From contig JAKLNE010000056.1 in NCBI GenBank assembly GCA_022814615.1, positions 124,001 through 188,000 of the forward strand: DNA of 64,000 nt, given 5' to 3'. The notes below the pieces were generated by a model that was not told the origin of the DNA, made no database searches, and was given only the letters and a program-made list of their open reading frames with translations. Origin of the DNA: Waltergamsia citrina. Its lineage: Eukaryota; Ascomycota; Sordariomycetes; Hypocreales; Bionectriaceae. Shown here piece after piece: positions 43,395 to 55,339 of this stretch; position 1 is the stretch's first letter, and each line of letters starts with the position of its first letter. The position numbers and the translations under genes are program-made.

Positions 43395-45800
43395 TTAATT
43401 AAAATTCATCCATTCATCAATAGCTCTCCCAAAATCGTTGGGTTGCAAAAGCAGCGCTTCGTAAGTGCTATCCTCGTCGATGCCGTTCATCAAGCGGTTC
43501 TCAAAAGACCACGGAAGGTCAATCATGGGTTCTTTAGGAGTTGCTATATCTTCTGGAGCATAGGCTGGGGATTCCTTTGGTACCGTTTTATGCCCAGAGA
43601 TTCCAGCTGACCCTACAAGGTCGTACTCTACTGCCCTCGCTTCTTGGATTGCAGGATCTCCAGCTGGCGACGATACTTTCACCAGGGACGAATCAAATAA
43701 GCATTGCTTTCCGGGGCTTTCATCGCCACGCCCGGCGGTTTCGTATACGAGCAAGTTCCATAATAGCTTGGAATCAATCGAGGGAGACTGGCGCTCTCCA
43801 CGGTACACACCATCACCCACGTTGGAAGGTCTTGGCGGTGGCATTACAACACTATTCTGCAGCTTGCGGAGCTTCTCCGCCTACGCATTTCATCAGTAAC
43901 TGTGCTGCGTTCGAGGGGTAGAGCAGGGGCAACTTACCATGATAGTTACGCTCGACCATACAGTTCCCATGTTAGTCAAAAACTTCATGCATTTATCAAA
44001 TCCAATCTGCGACTTCTCTCGGAGAATCGTGTCTTCCACAAAGCTATGTTGCAGATGAATTGTGGCGATGATCACAGCGCAGTGGGCTAGTGTTGGGTCA
44101 GACAATTGCAGAGATTTCTTGTCGATCATATCGATGAAGTACATGATCCATCCAGCATGTCGGGTGATGAGATCAAATGATTGGTGTATAAAGGCTTGTG
44201 GCATCGTATGCCTAAAGTTGCGCAGACGTAAAGACAAGAGGAAAGGATGATTAAGGAGGCAAGGTATTGTTGCGTAGATAATTTGAAGAAAAATGTACGG
44301 GCCATAGTAATGGCGTTGATCATGTAGCTGACCAGGCGTCATGCCCGAGAATTTGTTCGCAGAGAAGCGGTACTTGAGCGGAACTTGGCAGTCAATTTCA
44401 AGATGGCACTGAGTGACAGCGGAATAATCAGACTGGCGGCTCCACGGTGGCGCGGCGTCTGAGTTAACAACAGAAGCAGCGTAGATTCTGGCCATGTGCC
44501 ATGCCTCGGACAATTGGAATGCATACTTCAAGATGCCCTGGTCGATTTGACTTAGTGGGAGATGATCTGAATTACGAGCAGCACGGGGGCCGACGGTAAG
44601 ATCCGTAGCATTGAGCTGACTCGAGCTGAAGCTGCCAGAAGCAACACATCCCTGGAGGTTCCGCAACATTGCGATACTTCGAATACAGTCGTTGAATTCT
44701 TGAACATCTCCTAGGGTGTGATGGGCCGGTATGCCCTGAACTAGGCTTGAAGCAATGCCTATGGTCGTCTCCGCCAAAGTAGGGTTACCGTCTATTGTGG
44801 CAGATCAGTGAGTATCGCATTCGGGACGCTCCCTCGGAATCGCCGGCGGACTCACCTGCGAAATCTACAATGCTGAGGAGACAAAGAGTCTGCAGGGTTG
44901 ATAGCGTCACCTGGCTATCAAAAACAGATTCCATTGCTAATCGACGTGACGCTTTCGACATGGCACACAGCCGCTCTCGCTCTCGGGGGAGCGGCGTCCT
45001 TGGAGGAAATCGCAGACCAAGGGCCTGTACAGCTAAGAGCACTGAGAGGTCCCTGGAACCCAATGAGTCAAGAAAACTCTCTTTTCGAAAAAAGACGAGA
45101 GGCTGAGAATGGCACCAGGTTAAGTAGGTTTGGGCAACACTGCGAAGGCTTGCATGGTCCAAAATGAGATCCCCCTCGTTTGCCCGACCGAAGTTGACTT
45201 CTTCAGACCACCTTCGACGGTTGTCGGTAACCTGGGGAGACTGCGCACATTGCACACTTGGAGGCTCCGTGGATGTGGGAGATAAACCACGAGCGGCAGG
45301 CTCGCCACTGCTTGGAGCAGCATTGGCAGAGGGTCTACGAGTTCGATAAGTAAGCTGGTGTTGCGATTGCAAAATTAGGTGGATAAAATAGCCCAGACGG
45401 GCCCGGACTTTGCTTACAGTAGTAGCTGATCGATGAGCCGGTCCATTTTGCTCTCCAGAACGCCCATTCTCTGTTCCTGTTTGTCGTATTAGCTGCTGAG
45501 CTTGAGCGGATTCAAGGAGAACAAACCATTTTCTGCGACTGTTGCGCTGCCTGGCCGTCATTGTCGGAGTCGTTGTAGACGCATTGTTGCCCCAGTCGCT
45601 GGCAAAAGGAGCAAATTGGACGCTCTCCAGGACATCTTGATTTTTTTCGTCTACAGAGGATGTGAATGTTTAGCGATATTAGGAAATTGACCGCACATGG
45701 TCGGGATGAGGCAGCTGACAGCGGCTGTGAAGGGACAAGGAACATACCGGCAAGGGTCGCAGGCTTGACGCACGCGTTTCAAAGGGCGCGACTCCTCCAT
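43395..45800 (-). CDS. Zn2Cys6 transcription factor at the edge of the catabolic cluster
   Basis: Candidate regulator of the genes to its right. Six exons: 45800-45748, 45650-45527, 45476-45418, 45334-44856, 44791-43938 and 43880-43395, with consistent phases, give 684 aa. Exons 1 and 2 together build C-DP-C-RRKKSR-C-PGERPI-C-SF-C-QRLGQQ-C. A dimerisation coiled coil EQRMGVLESKMDRLIDQLL follows in exon 3. The middle domain has LRSVAQTYLTWCHSQPLVFF and ARNSDHLPLSQIDQGILKYA, typical of Fungal_trans regulators. The C-terminus ends NDFGRAIDEWMNFN, a plausible activation tail. The second intron uses a GTTTGT donor. The next gene is the Rieske oxygenase, 0.85 kb away on the same strand. Confidence 0.87.
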
Positions 45801-46648
45801 GACATGACTTCGAGCGGTTTGCGCCTGCTATTCGAGACTACGGCTAAGATAGACAGTCCCTGCTTACGGGAATTGGCATAATAGAACTTTGTCGCGTGGC
45901 GGAGGCGGAAGCGGGAGCGGAAGCGATTGATGGTCTTGATTCTGTTCTTTTTCTTTGGGGTGGCTTTTGTGCGGACGAATGAAAAGCACTAGGATTAGCG
46001 TCGAGTTTCGACATCGACGTCTGTTGATGAGCTAACTCACGATTTAGCATAACGGACAGTCGACATCATGCTAACCTTAGCACTCCATAAGATGGATGCA
46101 TCGCATTTGCGAATCCATCAATCGATCAAAGGACCTGTTAGCGGCTGAATTTCATGGAAAGAGAAGAGCTCCGGGTTCCGACCCTCGTTCCCTGCACCTA
46201 GAACCTCTTACTTGTAGGGAAAGGTTCGATGTAACCCACACAAATTCGCTACTCCGCAAAAGATCGCCGCCAGTCGGAAGCTCGAGCTTGGAATTCACCT
46301 TTTCCTCATAGGCGGCGACTTTATCCGCATCGTAGCCACTAATCAAAAAACAACTGTTAGGGGAAGGAAATAAAGGCTCATGAGGTTGGGCTTGGGATAT
46401 AGCCCTTATGCTTTTATATCTTTACGATAATAACTTCTCTTTGCGGCCCTTTTTTTGGCATGTACAGGTCTTAAGCTTAAATTATTCCCTTGCAAGATGG
46501 CTTGAAGTAGTCGTCGTGGATGTGGTGAGAACTAAACAAGCAATATATCATCGCACAACAAATCTTCGGTTCAATCAACCGTAGTTACGTGCTCTACCTG
46601 TTATAGAATAGCTTCATGTTGACAGCAGCAAGGGCCTCCTCTTATAGA
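45801..46648. other. Intergenic region
   Basis: Promoter of the regulator and 3' side of the Rieske gene. A minus-strand open stretch at 46209-46338 has exon-like borders but no partner exons, so it is not called as a gene. Confidence 0.5.
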
Positions 46649-48042
46649 CTACCATTGGAGTGCCAAGTTCTCAGCCTCGCAGTCGCCGCCCTCAAGACTA
46701 TTACAAAAGTCAACTTCTTTTTGTGCCTCCCCTGAGACCTTGTGCTGAGGCGTTGCAGGCCAAATCTGTCTACCCAACTTCTCTTCCTCTTCGCGATGTT
46801 CCATGACAAGCTTTTTGGTAACCTGCTGGAAGAACAATGGGCCCTTCTCGACACGTGGATGCAGCTCTCCACTGTGAAAGATGCCTCCGTTTAGATTCTC
46901 TTGTGCCGCGTTGCAGAGGTCTTTATCTTCCTGCAATATTTGACGGAATGCGTCGCAAATTTCCTTAAAATCTTTGTCGCTAGCATCCTTATGTCTGTAG
47001 ACCTCGTACTCCATGTGTGTCTTGCTTTTTGAAGTAGGAATACAGCGCATGATGTAGAAAAAGACGGGTCTAAAAGTATGATTATTCATGTTTCTTCGCT
47101 GAGTCCCGATTGAGACAACTTACGACACCGTAACAGAAGCATTCGGGTAATAAAATGTGCTGTAAATCCCCATGCCTTCTGTGTCTGCTTTATCGACGTT
47201 GAAGTGCTGGATATGACCCCCAGCCGTCTCCACCCAATACTTTGACAGATCAGTCAAGGCATTGAGAGCTGGATGGCCGGTCGGACAGTGGTAGCACTTT
47301 CTTCTGTTAGCACTGCTCTCAACCTGATGAGGGAAACTGACTGACCTCATTGTAATTGTCTGCCAGCGTCTTCCAGTTATAGTCACCGTCCATCTCCCAT
47401 TGGTGATCAAAATCGTATTCGTCCATTTTGAACCCTTGAAGTCGGGGCTGCTCATCCACGCCTCCAAAATCTGAGGCCCACGGCACTACTGGTGTGTCTT
47501 TAGAGTCCAAATTAACCCAAATGAAACCCAACTTGTCAACGTGGACGTGGATTCCAAACAAGCCGTTCGCTGATTTATCGAAGCCTGAAACCTCTTGATA
47601 CTTAGGTGCCTTAGCTAACTTGCCATCAAATCCGTATGACCATCCTGCCACTAGCTTTAGCTACTGACCATATCTGAAAGAGGAGAAGGAAAGGGCAAGA
47701 CTAACCATGATACTTGCAGGCCAGTACTGATAATTGACCAGAGTCCTTCTGCACTAGGGGGTACGCTCTGTGCCGGCATACATTATGGTGGGCTCTAATT
47801 TCGCCTTGGCGGTCTTTGATAAGAAAGAAAACAAACCCCGCCTCAGTGATGCGTACAAAATCACCAGTGTTACGGAGACGGGCTCTATGAGAGACTAAAA
47901 TCCATTTCTTCGAGTAAATTGCTCTTCTTTCGAGCTCGTACATGGCAGGGGATACATACCAAGATGCAGGGAGAGCTTTCACTGTTTTGGGGCCTTCAGG
48001 CTCCATAGGAGCCTTTTTTCCAAGGCCAAACCATCCACTCAT
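46649..48042 (-). CDS. Rieske [2Fe-2S] oxygenase, choline-monooxygenase-like
   Basis: Alpha subunit of a Rieske non-haem iron oxygenase resembling choline monooxygenase and quaternary-amine demethylases. Four exons, 48042-47706, 47644-47346, 47296-47124 and 47069-46649, give 409 aa. The Rieske cluster is C89-x-H91 (VCRHRAYPL) and C109-x2-H112 (LACKYHGW). The second exon ends ADNYNE and the third starts CYHCPTGHP, reconstructing the mononuclear iron site with two His. PVFFYIMRCIPTSKSKTHME belongs to the catalytic domain. No signal peptide. It is divergently transcribed from the DAO-type oxidase with a shared 475-bp promoter region. A reductase partner is not encoded in the window. Substrate by analogy: a methylated amine. 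Confidence 0.88.
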
Positions 48043-48517
48043 TTTGTAAAGAGCCTGACAAAAGTTGCTAAGATGAAGTATTGGCTGGATAGAAGAATGA
48101 AGCGCAAACAGTCAAGCTGTCTTGAAGAATCTAGGGTAGCCCAACGAGATTGGAAGCAATAGTTAATTTGAGCCTCAGAGATAAGGGCTCGTTAAAGCAG
48201 TTGAATTTAATACCAGGATGTATTGGCTTTCTGCCTACCCTACTGAGCCCCGTGTTTTTCCTATCTAATGACAATTCCCGTCAAACTTGTGCAACGTTCA
48301 TTGTACCCGGAATGTGCCGTGTATTAGGAACCCGGTCCAGCTTCCGTGCCCACTAAAAACGACTAAGTGGGAACGGTACAGTGGCCGCTGCGCACTCTCC
48401 TAGCAGCCTCCTTGCCACACCAACTCCCAAAGCTGACTCTGATAAGCTGGTGGACATGAACTTGCCGCAGACGTCCAAGGTGACGACTAGTTAATCGATT
48501 ATCCTACCTATTGCATC
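48043..48517. promoter_or_regulatory. Bidirectional promoter region of the Rieske/oxidase pair
   Basis: A 475-bp region between divergent start codons. It contains one CCCGGA half-site (48306-48311), matching half of the palindrome found in two other intergenic regions of the cluster, but no full palindrome. Confidence 0.45.
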
Positions 48518-49869
48518 ATGACTTCACGAAACCCTGTCACAAAGAACAAAACTATCCTTATTGTAGGAGCTGGAATCTTCAGCCTATCTACAGCATTGGA
48601 GCTCAAGAAGCGCAAGTACCAGCATGTCACAGTTATCGATAGATATTTACCTCCTGTCATAGACGGCAGCAGTGTTGATATCTCAAGAGTCATCCGCGTG
48701 GACTATGCTGATGCTCTGTACTCTCAGATGGCCAGGGAAGCTCAGCAGGGTTGGATGACTGCGTACAAGGATCATTACTATGAGTCTGGCTTCATCATGC
48801 TGGCTGATCAGCCGGGACACCCATATCTTGAAAAGATGAGGGAACTGACAGAAGCGTCTGGATCGAAATTAGAAGTCTTTGAGGAAGCACTTGGAGTTCG
48901 TCAGCAATATCCAGAAGTACAAGTCAAGACGGACGGCTTGAAGGCCTACGTGAACGAGAAAGGAGGCTGGGCAGATGCTGATAAAGCTGTTCGTCAATTG
49001 AGCATTGAGTGTAGTCTGGCCGGCGTCTCTTTTATCACTGGTGAAAGAGGTCGAGCTATATCCCTAAAGTATGAGAACAAGCAGGTTGTCGGTGTCAATG
49101 TGGCTCACGGCGAGCCTCTGCTTGCCGACCAGACCATCCTGGCTACTGGTGCTTGGACCAATCGTCTGGTGGCATTAGAGCATGCGACATCTGCTTCCGG
49201 ACAGCCCGTGGGATTTATCCAATTAACATCACGAGAAGCTGAGAAGTTGAGGAAGATGCCAGTGATCATCAACCTCAGCACCGGTGTCTTTGTGTTCCCT
49301 CCAACTCCAGACACAAATATCCTCAAAGTTGCTCGCCACTGCTATGGCTTTGCCACTGAAGTTCCCGTGGAGAGCACTGATAGGTTAGTTTCTTCGCCTA
49401 AGCGCGATGCAAACGGTGTTGAGAAATCATATCTCCCCGAAGACGCCGAGGCAGCACTGCGCGATGGACTGCGTCAACTCATTCCCGAGTTTTCCCAACG
49501 TGAGTGGTTGAACCGACGACTTTGTTGGTACTCTGATACGCCGGAAGGTGATTTTGTCGTCGATTACCATCCCGTGATTAAGGGCCTATTCTTCGCGACC
49601 GGTGGAGCTGGACAGTAAGTCTTTCGCTCTTCATGATGCATCTTCTCTTTATATACGCTTACTAATTTTTGTAAAGTGGCTTCAAGTTCATGCCTGTCAT
49701 TGGCAAATACATCGCCGATTGCTTCGAAAATAAAGCTCCCCAAGATATCCGCCAGAAGTGGAGACTGAGAGAACCATCTGGGAATGATAAGCTTGTGAAG
49801 GGAGGAGACGGCAGTCGTGCCGGTCCTCCACTTAGAATCTTAAATCAGCAAGAAATGTCAAAGCTGTAA
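48518..49869 (+). CDS. DAO-family FAD oxidase (sarcosine/fructosyl-amine oxidase-like)
   Basis: FAD-dependent oxidase that would oxidise a secondary or N-substituted amine to an imine, giving H2O2 and, for methylamines, formaldehyde. Two exons, 48518-49614 and 49677-49869 (62-bp intron, GTAAGT..AAAG), give 429 aa. The ADP-binding strand reads TILIVGAGIFSLSTALELKK, in which the third Gly of GxGxxG is Ser. Other blocks are SRVIRVDYADALYSQMA, AGHGFKFMPVIGKYIAD (restored by splicing) and DTPEGDFVVDYHP. No PTS1 tripeptide; the end is EMSKL. Transcribed divergently from the Rieske oxygenase, so the two probably act in sequence. Sarcosine, dimethylglycine or fructosyl-amine substrates cannot be separated by eye. 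Confidence 0.88.
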
Positions 49870-50814
49870 AGTGGCATTTCAATTACGGATGAAATTTCGC
49901 ATGTGCGTAATGCGCACAATTCATGGCCGCTGTAAGATAGACCTAAGATGTGATCAAAGCAATATACAGCTTTGTTCAACGACTTATCCAGCATGAATAA
50001 GAGCAAGCACATGTGGAGGCCTAGGTAACCCAGTACATAAATTTCATGTCTTTCCACTGCAACCCAGTCTTGTTCTACGTTATTAAAGGACATCTCAAGG
50101 TAGCTTGGAGCTGATGCTGTTCCCGGACGCCTCAACGAGGCCCCGTCTTGTGGACATCAACCCGTCTCCCGGGATAAATCTGGCCCAGGCAAGAAGGTTC
50201 TACCGTGCGCACATTATCTACGCTTGAGTGGAACCTGATTTTCCAGCGGTTGAGGATAAGGTAACTTCCAAAAGATATCCGAGATAACGATGGCAGCAGG
50301 TTACTTCCAAGATAGTAGGAAAAGCATGCCTACTGGCAGCCAGGCACCAGCTCTGGCTTAGAGTTCAAGGGAATTCAGGATCATCTGGGTGTTTAGCGGA
50401 TACGGGAGGACGGCCCATGCTGGCATCTCTAATTTCACGATGCTGAGTGGGCCCGGATGACCGTCCGGGTCTCATGACCGTGGATGATGCCCGCTTTGAG
50501 ATAACCGCCCCCTGAGTGGATCAAGAAGTGTGCCAAGAGTGGAAGACGTGAATGTGCATCTTACCATGGAGCTTTACGAATCAAGAAACTAACACGGAGG
50601 AGTAGATTGGGCCAGATCGTTAAGTGGCCAAGCCTTTTGATGTAATATTGGAGGCTGTGCATAGTTGATACCAAGCCGGAAACGGCCCGGACACCCAGCT
50701 ACTTACTCCAGCTTAGAGTATAACCATCGATATTAGACAAAATGCAGGCATAAGTGAGAGCAAATGCTTTTTGCACGGAAAGACATGTGCATCTTTGATC
50801 AAACTAATAGCAGA
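49870..50814. promoter_or_regulatory. BVMO promoter region with a palindromic site
   Basis: A 945-bp region without genes. It holds CCCGGA-N6-TCCGGG at 50452-50469 and a further CCCGGA half-site near 50688, both within 370 bp of the BVMO start. Confidence 0.5.
50452..50469. promoter_or_regulatory. Palindromic site CCCGGA-N6-TCCGGG, copy 1
   Basis: Perfect 6-bp inverted arms with a 6-bp spacer, 346 bp upstream of the BVMO ATG. It contains inverted CGG/CCG triplets as recognised by Zn2Cys6 dimers. Confidence 0.6.
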
Positions 50815-53047
50815 ATGAACGACACGCACGCTCAGATTGGGCCCAAGAGCCTTCGATGCACCATCATTGGAGCAGGGTGAGTTGCTATTGCCACTTATTG
50901 AACACATTATGACCGCTCATGTCTACGCAGGGTCTCTGGAATTTTGATCGGTAATTATCCCAAACCAACACACAGTCATTGTTTATATGCTGACAAACGG
51001 CCTCACAGCCTATAAACTAAGAAAGCACCTTCGTGATAACGTAGAGTTTCATATTTACGAGAAGTCTCCAGAGCTGGGAGGCACTTGGTATGAGAACAGA
51101 TACCCGGGTAGGCAAGCCTGGCATCTATGTGAGAGCAAAGGGACCACGCTTATACGAATTCAGGCTGTGCTTGTGACGTGCCCTCACATTGTTACCAATA
51201 TACTTTCTGTCCGAATCCAAATTGGTCAAAATTGTACGTATCTCCGCTGTGATGGAATTTTGTTCTCCCTTTACAATATCTAATACGTATCCTTCGTACA
51301 GCTACGCCTCGTCAAAGGAAATTAAAGCCTATATTAAAGGGGTTGCAAATTACTTTGATTTGGAGCAGTATATCACATACAATAGCAAAGTGACTCGTGC
51401 TCAATGGTCTGAGGAGACAAGCACATGGGCTGTATCCATTGAGAATGGGACTACGGTTGAGTCAGAGATTTTGATCAATGCATGTGGGATCCTGAACAAC
51501 CCTCAAATGCCCGACATTGAGGGCCTATCAACATTCAAAGGACCACTTCTGCATACAGCAGACTGGGATGACTCTGTTTCCCTTCTCGATAAACGCATCG
51601 GGATGATTGGTGCTGGTGCAAGCGGCATTCAACTTCTTCCCAAGATCCAGCCCGTAGCTGAAGAAGTAAAAGTCTTCATTCGGACGCCATCCTGGATTTT
51701 CCCACCAGTCGGGCTACCGGAGGGTCTTAGTGCCGAGCATCACTACACTGAAGAGGAGAAGGAGACGTTCAGGTGGGATGACGAAAAGTATCTGCAAGTT
51801 CGAAAAGCTTCAGAGTATGAGTTTAATGGCATGTTTCGCGCGTTCCTCAAGGACAGCGCTGAGCAAAAAGACATCCGAGAGAAGATTACAACCCGCATGA
51901 AATCCATAATCAGAGACGAGGCTCTTCAAGAGAAGATGATTCCCAACTTTGAGACAGGCTGTCGCAGAGTCAATCCGGGAGAACCATTTCTGCACACCAT
52001 TCAGAAGCCAAATGTTGAGCCGATTTTTGATCGAATTAGCAGGATCACGGAGAATGGTATTGTTGTAGGTGATAAGCTTCACCAGGTTGATGTGCTCATT
52101 GCCGCGACGGGGTTCAACACATCCTTCAGGCCACGTTTTCCAATCATCGGCTCTAATGGCGTCAATTTGCAGGACCTGTGGGAGGATGAACCAACTGCAT
52201 ACCTAGGTACCGGCGTTGCGGGCTTTCCAAACTACTTGATTTTCCTTGGACCGAATACGCCGATATCAAATGGAAGCCTCATGGGTGAGAATTCTCAGGC
52301 TGCTACACTCATTTATTTGCATGAGCTAATGTTCAAAAGGGTCATTGGAAGCCACGGCTGATTACTTCATTCGTGTTCTTCGCAAAGTTGCACGCGAGCG
52401 CATCAAGTCATTTGATGTGCGTGCTGATGCTCAAGCTGACTTTGATTTGCATAGCCGAACTGTAATGCAGGACATGGTTTGGACAGGGTCATGCCGCAGT
52501 TGGTGTAAGTGCATAAGTATATTTACATATCAGCAACCTCTATGGGCGCATACTGACAGATGTGGACATAGATAAGAAAGGCGTTGATGGGAAGGTAACA
52601 GGTCTTTGGCCTGGAAGCTCCATCCACTATATGCAAGTTCTCACCGAGGGACGATGGGAAGACTACAAGTGGACCTACGATCACAATCGTTATTCATACT
52701 GGGGACAAGGGACCTCGTGGATAGAAACTCCTGAGCTTGATCCCTTGGGATTGCAGGAACGCGAGTGGTTCATGACCTCGAACACTGTTGCACGTAAAGA
52801 CTCAGACCTGAGCTACTACCTGTGGAAAGCTCCACCTCTACCAAAACGTTACCTGCATCAGCATGAGGAGCCTGCGCCTGCTGTCCAATGTCAGAATGGT
52901 GCGGTTTCGGCAGTCGAAAAACTCACAAACACTAGCATAACGAATGGGGAGCTCACCAGCGGAGCTATCCATCTCAAACCTCTAAATAACACCAATGGTG
53001 TGGTGCACGGAGAGGTTTCGGATGCGCATATTTCTGTGCCTGTTTGA
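50815..53047 (+). CDS. Baeyer-Villiger-type flavin monooxygenase
   Basis: FAD/NADPH-dependent monooxygenase, probably converting a ketone to an ester or lactone. Seven exons: 50815-50876, 50931-50950, 51009-51107, 51164-51233, 51302-52284, 52340-52504 and 52572-53047; phases agree and give 624 aa. One exon is only 20 bp. Splicing yields an N-terminal FAD motif IIGAGVSGILIAYKLRKHL, then ELGGTWYENRYPG and CDVPSHCYQYTFCPNPNWSK. The type I BVMO fingerprint FxGxxxHxxxW is exact in FKGPLLHTADW. The NADPH motif is GMIGAGASGIQLLP. The tail has GPNTPISNGSLMG and WTGSCRSWYKKGVDGKVTGL. An unconserved Asn/Thr-rich stretch of about 60 residues ends the protein. Substrate unknown. Confidence 0.92.
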
Positions 53048-53494
53048 AGGATTTTGTCATATATTCCATAGTAATAATTAGGGCTCTTGAAATCAAAGAG
53101 CACTTTGAAAGAGTAGTTAAATGTTAAATTTCGTATCCGTGTGCGTGGTTTTCTCCTTCCTGGGATAAGGCCGCAAATAGTTGACTAATATGCCAAAACT
53201 GCTACTTCAGTTCAGGCATTGCGGTGATTTAGGACAACTAAGACTAAGAATTCAATGTCACTCTCATTTATTGATGCTCCAATGCTTCCGACAGAGTTTG
53301 CAGCAAAAGCGTTGTATAAGTTGATATGCAACCAGAATTCAGTCGCAGCATGTAGAGATTCTCTAGTTAATTATAACTTAGAATAGGCGGAAGAACACGT
53401 AGATCGTAACCAAGCCATCCATTAAGAGAATACCAGGAATCATTGACTACCCCAACATGATTCTGGGGACCTTCAATAACTCAACGGCACACCT
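53048..53494. other. Intergenic region between convergent genes
   Basis: 3' regions of the BVMO and MFS genes; nothing else noticed. Confidence 0.6.
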
Positions 53495-55339
53495 TTACGC
53501 GCGTAAATCCTTGCGACTAAAGGGAGTTGTATCCACTGGAAGAAGCATGGCACAGATACCAATGACAGCATAACAACCACAAGCCACCCAAATTGGAGCC
53601 GACGATGTGACATCAGCGAATGTGGCAATAAAAGGCGCAGACAACGAAGACAGCCTGCCAAGAGCCATGAGGAGACCGGCGCCTAAGCCGCGATTCTCAA
53701 CCTCAAGGGCCTGTGGGGTATATCTGGCCCGAAGCTATCAGTCTCTCAATCGTCTAAGAGAATTGACATCGCAGATTGCTTACCCGTAAATAATGGCATA
53801 CAGTGCATTCAACCAGAGACCATTCAGGGAGGAGAAGGCAAGGTTCTCGGCTTGACTTCTGACGGTAGTAAATGCCCCGGCAAAGGCAACGCAGCCAGCA
53901 GCAGCGATGATTATAGATATGCGAGAACGTAAGCGTGTAGATACCATGATCATGCTAATGACCGGTCCCAGTATACCAATTACAGACGATATCGTAAAGT
54001 CTCGATAGGTGATGTAGTTGCTGGTTTCCCCTAAAGCCGCACCGTTCGCCGCAAGATAATATGGCAGGAACACAATGAACAGCGGATAACTAGGGAATAA
54101 CGTTAGATTGGAGCAACGGAAAGTTGGGAAGGACTGTCTTACGCAATACCAATCAGGGTCCACATAAGAGACAGAACTAGCATCAAGCGCAGAGCCTTAG
54201 GGCCCGAGAAAAGCATACAGAATCGCTTCAAGTTCTGCTTAAAGGTCATTGTTTCCTTCCGGCTCCGTGTCGACGGGACAAAGTCCTCAATGACGGCATT
54301 GTAGCTTGAATGATTCTTGGCGCTGATGTAATTAAGAACATCGACAGCCTGCTGTAGCTCGCCGGTGCTAATAAGCCATCTTGGAGATTCTTTAGATCGA
54401 AGCACAAATGCCCGAATGCAGGACATGATAAGACAGAGCACGCCCAAGGTAAGATACAAGTACCTCCAACCCATGTTGTCGGATTTGGAGCAGTTTTCTG
54501 GAGTCGACCCAGCCTCACAGCCAAATTCGACTACTAACGGCCACGCTATCCAAGATTTAGCGATTGATGCATTCTGGAAAAAAAGGTAGGGCTTACCAAT
54601 AAGACCAGTGACAGTGTTTCCCAAGCCCCAAATGCATGCCAAAGAGGACAGCATGAAGGACCAGGTTCGCGGAATGCTCTCAGCTAGGATCGCAAGGTCG
54701 ATGGCCACTAAGCGTGACAATGTCAGATGCAGCTACGCAAAACATTATAGCACCAGATTCTACTGACAGTTTCCTCCAGCAAAGAACGAGGCGAAGGATA
54801 TCCACCAGTTCAGCGCTGCCCAATTGGGGGAGCTTGCAGCAAGTAACGTAATAATGGAGGCACCGAATATCGACAATTGCCAGATAGCACGTCGACCGAA
54901 GTTATCAGCAGCTGACCCCAGAACGACAGCGCCAACAAGAAGTCCAGCATATTGCGCTGCTGGGAGGAGGGAAGCGTACTTCGGACCAAACTCCATCGAC
55001 GCTAGAGGAGTGACGAAGGCTATGGATACTAGGAGCATCTGTCATAGATAACGATGTTAGTGTTCGCCCACTGAGTCAAGTTACGTGTACAAATGTCGCC
55101 AATTGAATCGATGAAGGCGTGTTCCTTACCTGGTCTACCAGGAAACCAAAGCCACAAGTCAGTGCTAACTGCCACTGATACTTGCCCCAGCCTATGGACT
55201 CAATCGCGCCGTCAACGCGCGAGAGATTCATGGCAATGCTATCCTGAGCTAGGGTACTCTCCGCTTGGTTGGAGGAGCACTCGATCTCAGGTGTCTTCTC
55301 AGACAGCTGGCCACCGCCATTGGAGTCAGTTCGGTCCAT
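53495..55339 (-). CDS. MFS transporter (NiaP/SV2-like or phosphate/organic-acid type)
   Basis: Twelve-helix proton-coupled transporter for an organic solute. Five exons, 55339-55130, 55038-54768, 54707-54143, 54089-53784 and 53723-53495, give 526 aa. The loop 2-3 signature is GSAADNFGRRAIWQLS; splicing restores FFAGGNLAIDLAILAESIP, which recalls the GGNxPVD block of NiaP/SV2-like carriers, and then RSKESPRWLISTGE. The last exon adds TPQALEVENRGLGAGLLMAL. A hydrophilic N-terminus of about 60 residues precedes TM1. It shares a divergent promoter with the cupin gene, and that region holds the second copy of the palindrome found before the BVMO gene, suggesting uptake or export of a pathway compound. 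Confidence 0.87.
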
